A stretch of 64,000 nt of DNA from an uncultured Prevotellaceae bacterium (lineage in GTDB: Bacteria > Bacteroidota > Bacteroidia > Bacteroidales > Bacteroidaceae). The notes under the pieces were generated by a model. The model did no database searches. It worked only from the letters and a program-made list of their open reading frames with translations, and was not told where the DNA came from. Below are positions 51,656 to 59,048 of the stretch, one piece after another (the stretch's first letter is position 1; each line of letters begins with the position of its first letter). The translations under genes were made by a program, and so were the position numbers. Where the stretch lies: NCBI GenBank assembly GCA_900313615.1, contig OMRP01000009.1, positions 1 to 64,000 of the forward strand. The letters run 5' to 3'.

Positions 51656-53527
51656 ATGGAAACGTATCTTGTAGTTGCAATAATTGCCATTATAGTCATG
51701 GCCGTTCTTGGTTATTTCATTGGCAACCATGGCAAAAAGGCATATATAGACACTATTGGGAAATTGGAAAACAATATTGCGGAACTTGGCAACAAGATTG
51801 CCGGACAAGAATCCGTGATTGAAGACAAAGTCAATTGCATCACTAATCTCACTGCTGAACGCGATGTGCAGAAAACAAACGCGGAAAACTATTCCCATCA
51901 GTTAGACACCCAAAAGGAAGGTTATGAGAAACAAATAGCCACACTCAAATCCGATGCAGAAGATACGCTGAAGAAAGAATCGGAACGCAGCCAACAACAA
52001 CTGAACGAACAGAAATCTTCGTATGAGGGGCAAATGGAAAAGCAAAAAAACTCGTACGAAGAACAGATCAACAACCAGAAATCCACTTATGAGAATCAGA
52101 TAAAGGAACTGAAAGAGACGTTCAAAAATCAGTTGGATGAGTTCAAGGCGGAAAGTGAAAAGAGTCTGAGAAAACAGGAAGAGGCCGCTGCCGAATTCAA
52201 GAAAACAGAGGCACAGCGTCATGCTGCCATTATCGATGAGATGAAGAGAACCTATGAGCAGCAGATTGCCGATTTGAAATCATCTTTTGAGCAACAACTC
52301 AAGCAGGCAAAAGAAGCCCACGAAAACCAGATTGCCGCACTTAGACAAATGAACGAGGAGCAGGTGAAGAGCCAACTTGACCTGATAAAAGAACAGATGC
52401 AAACAACATCGGAAAAGGTGCTCAAGTTGCGGCAAGATGAGCTCGGAGAACGGAATATGGAGCAGGTATCAAAGATTGTGGACCCCTTACAACAAAGTCT
52501 CAAGGACATGAAAGACGCCCTTGAAAAAAACAAGGAGCAACAGACAGAAGCGCTAACCCGACTTGACGAGACCATCAAAATAAACATGGAGAAGAGCACG
52601 GCATTAGGTGAGACCGCAGACCGCCTGACACGCGCTCTTACTGGCAAAGTAAAGGCACAAGGCAATTTTGGTGAGTTAAAACTGAAGCAACTCCTGGAAG
52701 ACCTGGAGTTGAAAGAGGGAGAACAATATGAATCCCAGGAAACCCTTATTGATAAATTTGGGAAAAGAGCAAAAGGTGACGACGGGAAAGGACTAGTACC
52801 CGATTTCATTCTACATTTCCCCAACAATCGACATGTTGTCGTTGACTCAAAGATGTCTCTGACTGCATACGAACGATATATGAACGCGGAGGATGGAACC
52901 GCAGACAAAGAGAAGTACCTCAAAGACCATATCAGTAGTGTTAGGGCTCAGGTCGTGCGTTTGGCAAAAAAGGAATACACGAAGTACTTGCCTAAAGGTT
53001 ACAATCGTCTGAACTTCGCCTTCATGTATGTCCCCATTGAGGGCGCCTTAAATCTTGCCCTACAAAATGACGCCACGCTATGGAGGGAGGCGTACGACCA
53101 AGGCGTTATGATTCTTGGTCCTCAGACCATGTATATGAATCTTCGCGTTTTAGAGATGATGTGGACTCAGGTTCGTCAATTAAAGAACCAACAAACCATG
53201 ATGGATGCCGCCAGTTTGATTATTGACCGTGTGCAAGATTTCGGCATACGCTTCATGGATGTCGAGACGAGCATGAACGACACCATGAAGAAAATTACAA
53301 AACTGAAGATAACAACGGCGGACAGTGGACCAAGCATCATCACTGCGGCAAAAAACCTGCTCAAAGCAGGTGCCAGCGAGAACAAGAAAAAGAAATCGCT
53401 CTCCGATTTGGACGATGCCACCCTATTCATAGAATCTGATTCGGCTATCATGCTTCCTTCGGAACCCTCTCAATCGACCTCGGAACGGGAGAACGAGGGC
53501 ACGGCGGTGGAGAGTTCAAATGAATAG
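51656..53527 (+). CDS. rmuC: DNA recombination protein RmuC
   Basis: 623 residues. An N-terminal membrane helix (METYLVVAIIAIIVMAVLGYFIG) is followed by a long coiled coil (about 30-280). The coil contains an about 11-residue repeat, QKSSYEGQMEKQKNSYEEQ...STYENQIKEL, and is unusually long. The RmuC nuclease-like domain is at about 325-560 (GKVKAQGNFGELKLKQLLEDLELKEGEQYESQE, PDFILHFPNNRHVVVDSKMSLTAYERY, FMYVPIEGALNLAL, ILGPQTMYMNLRVLEMMW). RmuC limits inversions between repeats in E. coli and has a PD-(D/E)xK-like core. The C-terminus is Ser/Glu-rich and disordered. Confidence 0.92.
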   Translation: METYLVVAIIAIIVMAVLGYFIGNHGKKAYIDTIGKLENNIAELGNKIAGQESVIEDKVNCITNLTAERDVQKTNAENYSHQLDTQKEGYEKQIATLKSDAEDTLKKESERSQQQLNEQKSSYEGQMEKQKNSYEEQINNQKSTYENQIKELKETFKNQLDEFKAESEKSLRKQEEAAAEFKKTEAQRHAAIIDEMKRTYEQQIADLKSSFEQQLKQAKEAHENQIAALRQMNEEQVKSQLDLIKEQMQTTSEKVLKLRQDELGERNMEQVSKIVDPLQQSLKDMKDALEKNKEQQTEALTRLDETIKINMEKSTALGETADRLTRALTGKVKAQGNFGELKLKQLLEDLELKEGEQYESQETLIDKFGKRAKGDDGKGLVPDFILHFPNNRHVVVDSKMSLTAYERYMNAEDGTADKEKYLKDHISSVRAQVVRLAKKEYTKYLPKGYNRLNFAFMYVPIEGALNLALQNDATLWREAYDQGVMILGPQTMYMNLRVLEMMWTQVRQLKNQQTMMDAASLIIDRVQDFGIRFMDVETSMNDTMKKITKLKITTADSGPSIITAAKNLLKAGASENKKKKSLSDLDDATLFIESDSAIMLPSEPSQSTSERENEGTAVESSNE

Positions 53528-53550
53528 TGCGATTGGGCACGTCTTCGTTG

Positions 53551-53898
53551 TTACTTTTGCTTTTTATATTTGGCCTTGACTATCTCGTATGAGTTGCGTG
53601 TAAGTTCTCGAAGGAGGTCATCGGGCGCGGTATCGACATTGACGCCAATCCAATACTTGGGCGACAAGTTGGACGGCTTGACTATACAATCGAGGTTGGC
53701 TTTTAGTTCGTCAATACGATCGGGTTGACACTTCAACGTGATGACACTGAAATGATCGCAATCAAAAAACGAGAACATGTGACCATGCACATAGAACACC
53801 AACACACCGCTGGCATAATGAAAAGACGTGAAAGGCAGTTTTTCTTCCACATCATCACCCAACGAAAGGCAATACTCGCGGTAGACTTCTATGTTCAT
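53551..53898 (-). CDS. MmcQ/YjbR-family protein
   Basis: 115 residues, typical length of the family (CyaY-like fold, sometimes called DNA-binding). MNIEVYREYCLSLGDDVEEKLPF, FSFFDCDHFSVITLKCQPDRIDELKA and the closing PKYWIGVNVD...LLRELTRNSYEIVKAK are diagnostic. Biological role unsettled. It stands between rmuC (convergent) and the zinc-ribbon gene (same strand, 14 bases upstream), possibly in one transcript with the latter. Confidence 0.88.
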   Translation of the reverse strand: MNIEVYREYCLSLGDDVEEKLPFTSFHYASGVLVFYVHGHMFSFFDCDHFSVITLKCQPDRIDELKANLDCIVKPSNLSPKYWIGVNVDTAPDDLLRELTRNSYEIVKAKYKKQK

Positions 53899-53912
53899 GA
53901 TTTAAATGATTA

Positions 53913-54503
53913 TCATCCTCGCTTTTTCAAAAAGACGATTTCAGCATCGGCACCATCCTTGCCATACTCGCTCACGAAGATGTAGTTCTCGTCGCAGGCA
54001 ATACCGAAACAACGTCCTTCGACGCCTTCTTTCTCCACTTGGTTGCCCCAATAATTGGCCTTGTCGTCCAAGACTTTTACGCTATTGCCATTGAGCTGAT
54101 ATTCCATGTTGATGAATGAGCCTTGCAAAACAAAGAGATTGTCGATTCGAGGCATACCCTCGATTCCCAGCGCATTGACCTCATCGATAAGTTGTTGCTT
54201 GATGGGCGATGTGGCATGAGGGAGAGCTTCTGACGGCAATTGCCAGCGTTTCAGATTGGGATAGTATTGCAGAAGCATCGCTTTATATTCCTCCTTGCTG
54301 AGGTTCTGACCAGTGTTCTTGTTGAACTCATCCACGAACTGAGAACAAAACTCCGCCATCTCTTCCATGGTGAAGTCACCTGTAAAAGCGCCGTCCTTAA
54401 AACAATAGATGCAATACTCTTCGTTCTTGCTACCATCGGCATTGGTGCCGAGAATCTCTTCGGTGAGTGGCATTCCGCAACTCTGACAAAACTTCTGTTC
54501 CAT
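53913..54503 (-). CDS. Zinc-ribbon protein of unknown function
   Basis: 196 residues from the ATG at 54503-54501; upstream in-frame codons cross the promoter. The N-terminus holds a putative zinc ribbon with two Cys pairs (FCQSCGMPL and YCIYCFKDG), as in the zf-ribbon_6 family, then a helical segment (MEEMAEFCSQFVDEFNKNTGQNL). The C-terminal about 90 residues (PRIDNLFVLQGSFINMEYQLNG...FGIACDENYIFVSEYGKDG) are a separate, unidentified domain. Cytoplasmic. -7 box TAACTTTG on the minus strand at 54531-54524, about 20 bases before the ATG. Confidence 0.75.
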   Translation of the reverse strand: MEQKFCQSCGMPLTEEILGTNADGSKNEEYCIYCFKDGAFTGDFTMEEMAEFCSQFVDEFNKNTGQNLSKEEYKAMLLQYYPNLKRWQLPSEALPHATSPIKQQLIDEVNALGIEGMPRIDNLFVLQGSFINMEYQLNGNSVKVLDDKANYWGNQVEKEGVEGRCFGIACDENYIFVSEYGKDGADAEIVFLKKRG

Positions 54504-54523
54504 ATTTGTTGTTATTAGTGGGG

Positions 54524-54640
54524 CAAAGTTACATGATTTTAAATCTATCTCCAAATAAATGGCCAATTTGTGTGAATGTTTAGCATCCAAAAACTTCACG
54601 ACGATTTTCTTCTTCATTTCTGTTTTTATTATTATTTTTG
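54524..54640. promoter_or_regulatory. Divergent promoters, zinc-ribbon gene and MBL gene
   Basis: TAACTTTG on the minus strand (54531-54524) and TATTTTTG on the plus strand (54633-54640), the latter 44 bases before the MBL ATG. Confidence 0.6.
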
Positions 54641-54683
54641 CACTAAAGAATTACGAGAGAAGACAATAACCTACTGAACCTTT

Positions 54684-55532
54684 ATGAATATGAAAGCTTA
54701 CTGTTTTATTGCGGCAATGCTGCTTGGCCTGATGCCATATACCGCTAAGGCACAGGGAACAGACATTAACAGTCGTGACCTTCGCGGCAAAGTGGTTTAT
54801 CAGGATGACGAAGTGGTGTTCCGCCAGCTTGACGAGCATACGTGGATAGGGAACGGGCATAGAGTCTATAATGAATCCCTCTACATCGTTGAGGGTAATG
54901 AACGCGCACTTCTGATTGACGCAGGGACATACATACCTGAGTTGGACAAGATTGTGGCAAAGATTACGTCCAAGCCTGTCACCATGATGGCAACTCATGC
55001 CCATGGCGACCATGTGGGCGGAGTAGGTCCGTTCCCTGAGGTCTATCTGAATGCAGGTGACATGCCTATCGTTCCCAATAATATGCGGAATTACAAAGGC
55101 CAGATTAAATATCTTCACGATGGCGAAGTGATAGACCTTGGCGGCCGCGAGATAGAGGTCATTTTCACTCCCGGCCATACTGCCGGAAGCACTACGTTTT
55201 TCGACAAGGCAAAGCATTATGGATTCAGTGGTGATGCTTTCGGCTCGACCAACCTACTGGTATTCACCAACCTTTCAACCGAAATGTACAGTGCCGAGAG
55301 GATAGAACGTTATATGAAGAAGAATGATATCCATTTCCTTTTTCCGGGGCATTACAGTGGTGACAATCTGGAGACACTTCAGCGTGTTACCGATATCAAG
55401 GACATGTGCCGCGAGATACTGGATGGTGAACGCAAGCCGACTGTCAGCAACGGCAACAACGAAGGCAATGACATGATGGTTGACGACAAGGGCGTCCGCA
55501 TCAACTTCAGCAGCCGGACTGGCATGAAATAA
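54684..55532 (+). CDS. Exported MBL-fold metallo-hydrolase
   Basis: 282 residues, signal peptide MNMKAYCFIAAMLLGLMPYTAKA. The metallo-beta-lactamase zinc motif THAHGDHVGG (residues about 110-119) is intact, with a later His in FTPGHTAGS, the bridging Asp in GFSGDAF and the final His in LFPGHYSGD. Substrate unknown; the family covers beta-lactamases, glyoxalase II-like and lactonase-like enzymes, and nothing nearby decides between them. It ends about 260 bases before the defence island. Confidence 0.88.
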   Translation: MNMKAYCFIAAMLLGLMPYTAKAQGTDINSRDLRGKVVYQDDEVVFRQLDEHTWIGNGHRVYNESLYIVEGNERALLIDAGTYIPELDKIVAKITSKPVTMMATHAHGDHVGGVGPFPEVYLNAGDMPIVPNNMRNYKGQIKYLHDGEVIDLGGREIEVIFTPGHTAGSTTFFDKAKHYGFSGDAFGSTNLLVFTNLSTEMYSAERIERYMKKNDIHFLFPGHYSGDNLETLQRVTDIKDMCREILDGERKPTVSNGNNEGNDMMVDDKGVRINFSSRTGMK

Positions 55533-55757
55533 ACAGGGGGTTGTCTACCTACATAATGTAGACTGACGAAGTTTGACATAGCGTCACGGACTTGAGCGGT
55601 TACACTAGAAGTGATTGAATTCGTGACCATACTCCCGATTTACCTCCCCATAGAAGGGCACAACAAGTTAGATGCAAAACAAGAAGTCAGAAACATAAAA
55701 AGTGCTAGAGACGAGATATTATTCAACATCAAGTTAGGTAGTTTAACAAATTATGTT

Positions 55758-55765
55758 TATCTTTG
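55758..55765 (+). promoter_or_regulatory. -7 box of the defence island transcript
   Basis: TATCTTTG, 27 bases before the XRE gene ATG. It is the only clear TAnnTTTG promoter noticed before the tightly packed genes that follow, so it may drive all of them. Confidence 0.65.
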
Positions 55766-55792
55766 CACATGTAACAAATAAAACTGAGATAG

Positions 55793-56101
55793 ATGACGAA
55801 GAACGTTTTCAATAAGTTAGATGAGCACAGTGAAATTTACTTCACCTCTGTCATGGCGAGAAAAGGTCGGATGAAATCCAAAGATTGTCAAAACAGAATC
55901 AGAGTGGTGTTGGCCGACAAACAAATCACCAACCGTTGGCTTGCCGAGCAGATGGGGGTTACCGACATGACTGTTTCACGGTGGAAAACGAACAAGATAC
56001 AACCATCGATGGCGCAATTCGTGGAAATCGCCCGCCTGCTCCAAGTTGATATTAAAGATTTGCTGGAAGTGGATTTAGGAACCCAAAGCAAAGAGTTGTA
56101 A
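55793..56101 (+). CDS. XRE-family helix-turn-helix regulator
   Basis: 102 residues. The HTH lies at about residues 36-92 (RIRVVLADKQITNRWLAEQMGVTDMTVSRWKTNKIQPSMAQFVEIARLLQVDIKDLL), a standard XRE fold. The first 28 residues are an extension (MTKNVFNKLDEHSEIYFTSVM); an internal ATG at 55853 is an alternative start, but 55793 fits the -7 box spacing. It stands 30 bases before the AAA ATPase gene on the same strand, as expected for a repressor of a defence operon. Confidence 0.85.
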   Translation: MTKNVFNKLDEHSEIYFTSVMARKGRMKSKDCQNRIRVVLADKQITNRWLAEQMGVTDMTVSRWKTNKIQPSMAQFVEIARLLQVDIKDLLEVDLGTQSKEL

Positions 56102-56131
56102 TTATCATAAAGCCTTAAAACAATAACGACA

Positions 56132-57211
56132 ATGGATGGATTCAAAAATATTGAAATAAAGAACTTCAGAGGTATTGACCATCTGACGATTGACGACTTC
56201 TCCCGCGTGAATATCTTTCTCGGGCAAAATAGCTCCGGAAAGACATCTGTGTTGGAGTGCCTTTTGCTGATGATGGGCATTTCTAACCCAGACCTGCCCC
56301 AAATGGTCAACTCCATTAGATCGCGCAGCTTCAGCGGGTTTTCAGACTTGACATACATATTCCATCGTCTGGACCTGAAGACTAAGCCAGAGATATCATC
56401 CGAATTGTTTGACAACAGTAAGCGCCACTTGTCCTTGGACTTAACCTATGTTTTTGACGAGCAATCACAGGTTAGTTTACAAAATGGGCAGATACCGACT
56501 TCTGAAACGAAGACTTTCCTGAATACGTTGAAGATGCTGTTCGATATTGAATTCGGTCAGCAAAAGAATACGTATGAGTGCAGTCTGACAGCCAATCAGC
56601 AAGGATTGATATCTAACAAGAAACTGGCAGAAGGATATTTAGAAAAGAATAGTGTAGCCTTCCTTCCTGCTGACTTGGCTGCAGGCAATCCTGCCAACGA
56701 CTTGGTTGAGTTAATTAAGCGCAGGCTAAAAGATGCCGTAACAGAGCGATTGAAGAACTTTGATAGTCGTATCACTACATTGGAGATTCTGAATAATGTC
56801 GCTTACGTAGGCTTGGAAGGTATTAATCAACTTATGGCAGTCAATATGCAAGGGGATGGTCTTCGCCGTTATCTGAATATTGTGGCCGCGTCAGCCAATC
56901 CCATGAACAATATTCTTCTGATTGACGAAATTGAAAATGGCTTACACTATTCTGCCTACGAGAAACTGTGGGAAGCCATCTTTGCTTTGGCAACGACAAC
57001 AAACAAACAAGTATTCGTTACTACTCATAGCAAGGAAACGCTAAGCCATTTGAATGAAATGCTGGAAGAGCATCCAGAATATCAACAGGAAATGCGTCTC
57101 TATACGATAGAGAATACCAAGTTGAAGGGGCTTCAAGCATATAAATACACTTATGGGGGCTTGTCCGATGCATGCGAAAATGATGTGGAACTTAGAAGCA
57201 TTGCGTTATGA
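56132..57211 (+). CDS. OLD-like AAA/ABC-type ATPase (AAA_15/21), no Toprim domain
   Basis: 359 residues. Walker A GQNSSGKT at 31-38, behind IEIKNFRGIDHLTIDDFSRVNIFL. An ABC-signature-like segment NMQGDGLRRYLNIVA is followed by Walker B ILLIDEIENGLHYS and the switch His in VFVTTHSKE. This is the ATPase half of OLD-family nucleases, and in classic OLD proteins a Toprim domain follows in the same chain. Here the chain stops after the ATPase, and the next gene, overlapping by 4 bases, supplies a Toprim-like protein. That is the layout of PARIS and other two-gene ATPase/Toprim defence systems. An anti-phage role is inferred. Confidence 0.85.
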   Translation: MDGFKNIEIKNFRGIDHLTIDDFSRVNIFLGQNSSGKTSVLECLLLMMGISNPDLPQMVNSIRSRSFSGFSDLTYIFHRLDLKTKPEISSELFDNSKRHLSLDLTYVFDEQSQVSLQNGQIPTSETKTFLNTLKMLFDIEFGQQKNTYECSLTANQQGLISNKKLAEGYLEKNSVAFLPADLAAGNPANDLVELIKRRLKDAVTERLKNFDSRITTLEILNNVAYVGLEGINQLMAVNMQGDGLRRYLNIVAASANPMNNILLIDEIENGLHYSAYEKLWEAIFALATTTNKQVFVTTHSKETLSHLNEMLEEHPEYQQEMRLYTIENTKLKGLQAYKYTYGGLSDACENDVELRSIAL

Positions 57212-57807
57212 TTGATAGATTTCACATATTTGTTGAGGGCAAAACCGATAAGGTGTTTGTTGAACAGTATTTTTATCATGTGTTTGGTGTTTCTATTCCA
57301 AAAGATTTTGTTGTTCCAACAAATGGTAAAGACAACCGCCAAAATGCGACCAATAAGATGAAAACTATGTCCGCTAATGGAGGAAAGAATCTTGTGATTT
57401 TTGATGCAGACGATGATGTAGAAAAGAGACGGACAGAACTTCTGAGTTGGAAAGAAAAGGAGAATCTGGATTTTGAGCTATTCCTGATTCCGAATGATAA
57501 AGAAGCAGGTGCGTTGGAAACTCTTTTGGAAAATATTATTAATCCTAATAATGAACCTATATTCAAATGTTGGGATAAATATGAGAGCGATTTGGGACAA
57601 CTGAAAATCAAAGGAAGAACTACACCATTGACTGTCCCAGGGAAAAAGGCGAAAATATATGCTTACCTGAGTGCCCTTTTAGGAAAATCAGATGATGAAC
57701 AAAAGTTAGCACAGACAGAAAGACGTGATTACAGGAATCCGCTACACTGGAATCTGGATGCGGAGTATTTAGAGCCGCTGAAGGAGTTCTTGCAAAAATG
57801 GTTATAA
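57208..57807 (+). CDS. Toprim-like DUF3226/DUF4435-type protein, partner of the ATPase
   Basis: 199 residues. The Toprim acidic motifs are visible: Glu10 in HIFVEGKTDKVFVEQYF and the DxD pair Asp66/Asp68 in LVIFDADDD. ELFLIPNDKEAGALETLLE is also typical of DUF3226. The stop codon lies inside the first codons of the methyltransferase frame, and the ATG overlaps the ATPase stop, so it is translationally coupled to both. By analogy with PARIS and OLD, it would be a nuclease (DNA or tRNA) released or activated by the ATPase on phage infection; not proven by sequence. Confidence 0.78.
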   Translation: MIDRFHIFVEGKTDKVFVEQYFYHVFGVSIPKDFVVPTNGKDNRQNATNKMKTMSANGGKNLVIFDADDDVEKRRTELLSWKEKENLDFELFLIPNDKEAGALETLLENIINPNNEPIFKCWDKYESDLGQLKIKGRTTPLTVPGKKAKIYAYLSALLGKSDDEQKLAQTERRDYRNPLHWNLDAEYLEPLKEFLQKWL

Positions 57808-59048
57808 GTATGGACAAAAAGAAGCAATATACGGTCATTGATCTCTTTGCTGGAGCAGGAGGTTTGTCACTCGGTTTATATCAAGCTGGGTGGCATGGCT
57901 TATTTGCTATCGAGAAAAATCCCTTTGCTTTTGAGACTCTGAAATACAATTTGATAGACAACAAAAAACATTTCAATTGGCCGGAATGGTTGCCTAAAAC
58001 TAACCACGACATCAATGAGGTCTTGAAGAACTATTCTGAGCAACTTATGGATTTGCAAGGTAAGGTGGATCTGGTAGCTGGTGGACCGCCATGTCAGGGC
58101 TTTTCAATGGCAGGCAAACGAGTGAAGGATGACGTTCGCAACCAATTGGTGTTTTCATATATAAAGTTCATTAAACTGGTGCAGCCCAAGATGATTCTCT
58201 TTGAAAATGTCAAAGGCTTTACTTATGCATTTAACAAGAGGAAGAAAGAGGGTGTGGAGCCTTATTCGCAGATAGTTATTAAAGCACTTGAAGGACTAGG
58301 ATATGCAGTCAAGCCTCATGTGATTGATTTCTCAGAATATGGCGTTCCACAGCGGCGTAAGCGTTTTATACTTGTCGGCGTTAAGGATGGTTTATGCTCT
58401 CCTGATATATTTGAGCAATTACTTAAAGAGAATCGTGATGCTTTCTTAGCAGAAAAGGGGCTTAGTACTACCGTCACCTTGCAAGAGGCTATATCTGATT
58501 TGTTACGTTGTAATGGGGAACTGCCGACCCCTGACCGCAAAGGATTTAACTCTGGAAAATATGGCAAAGGAGAATTAACTGCGTATGAGAAACTGATGCG
58601 TGGGGATTATCCAGAGACCCATGATGTTCCTAATAGCCATAGTTTTGCACATCATACAGCAGACAAACTGAGTTGCTACAGACGACTGTTGGCAGAATAT
58701 CCAGAACGAGGAAAACGTATTGACGGTAAAGCTCGTGAAGGATGGGGGATTAATCAACGGGGCATAACAGTTTTAGACCCAAACACAGTTTCGCCTACAA
58801 TTACAGGCCAACCAGATGATTATCTGCATTATGCAGAGCCAAGAATTATGACCGTTCGTGAGTGTGCTCGTATCCAGTCTTTTCCTGATTGGTATGAGAT
58901 ACAAAAGAAATATACTACAGGTGGACAGATGCGAAAGAAAGAAGTGCCACGTTATTCCCAGGTAGGTAATGCCATTCCCCCGTTGTTCGCAGAACAGGCT
59001 GGGTATGTACTTAAACAGATGTTGAAGTATGGAAAAATTGCATTTTAA
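57798..59048 (+). CDS. DNA (cytosine-5) methyltransferase
   Basis: 416 residues from the ATG at 57798; an ATG at 57810 (MDKKKQYTVIDL) is equally good. It methylates cytosine C5 in a specific DNA site. All main C5-MTase motifs are there: I (DLFAGAGGLSLGL), IV with catalytic Cys99 (GGPPCQGFS), VI (FENVKG), VIII (QRRKRFIL), IX (ITVLDPNTVSPTITG) and X (YSQVGNAIPPLFAE). The target recognition region is about residues 215-310. It is the modification partner for the HNH nuclease three genes on, with signalling-type genes between them. Site specificity cannot be read by eye. Confidence 0.94.
   Translation: MVISMDKKKQYTVIDLFAGAGGLSLGLYQAGWHGLFAIEKNPFAFETLKYNLIDNKKHFNWPEWLPKTNHDINEVLKNYSEQLMDLQGKVDLVAGGPPCQGFSMAGKRVKDDVRNQLVFSYIKFIKLVQPKMILFENVKGFTYAFNKRKKEGVEPYSQIVIKALEGLGYAVKPHVIDFSEYGVPQRRKRFILVGVKDGLCSPDIFEQLLKENRDAFLAEKGLSTTVTLQEAISDLLRCNGELPTPDRKGFNSGKYGKGELTAYEKLMRGDYPETHDVPNSHSFAHHTADKLSCYRRLLAEYPERGKRIDGKAREGWGINQRGITVLDPNTVSPTITGQPDDYLHYAEPRIMTVRECARIQSFPDWYEIQKKYTTGGQMRKKEVPRYSQVGNAIPPLFAEQAGYVLKQMLKYGKIAF

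Noticed and set aside
55541-55563. Short palindrome after the MBL gene (CTACAT/ATGTAG) as terminator
   Set aside because: No T-run follows and the stem is AT-rich and short; kept only as a weak structure.
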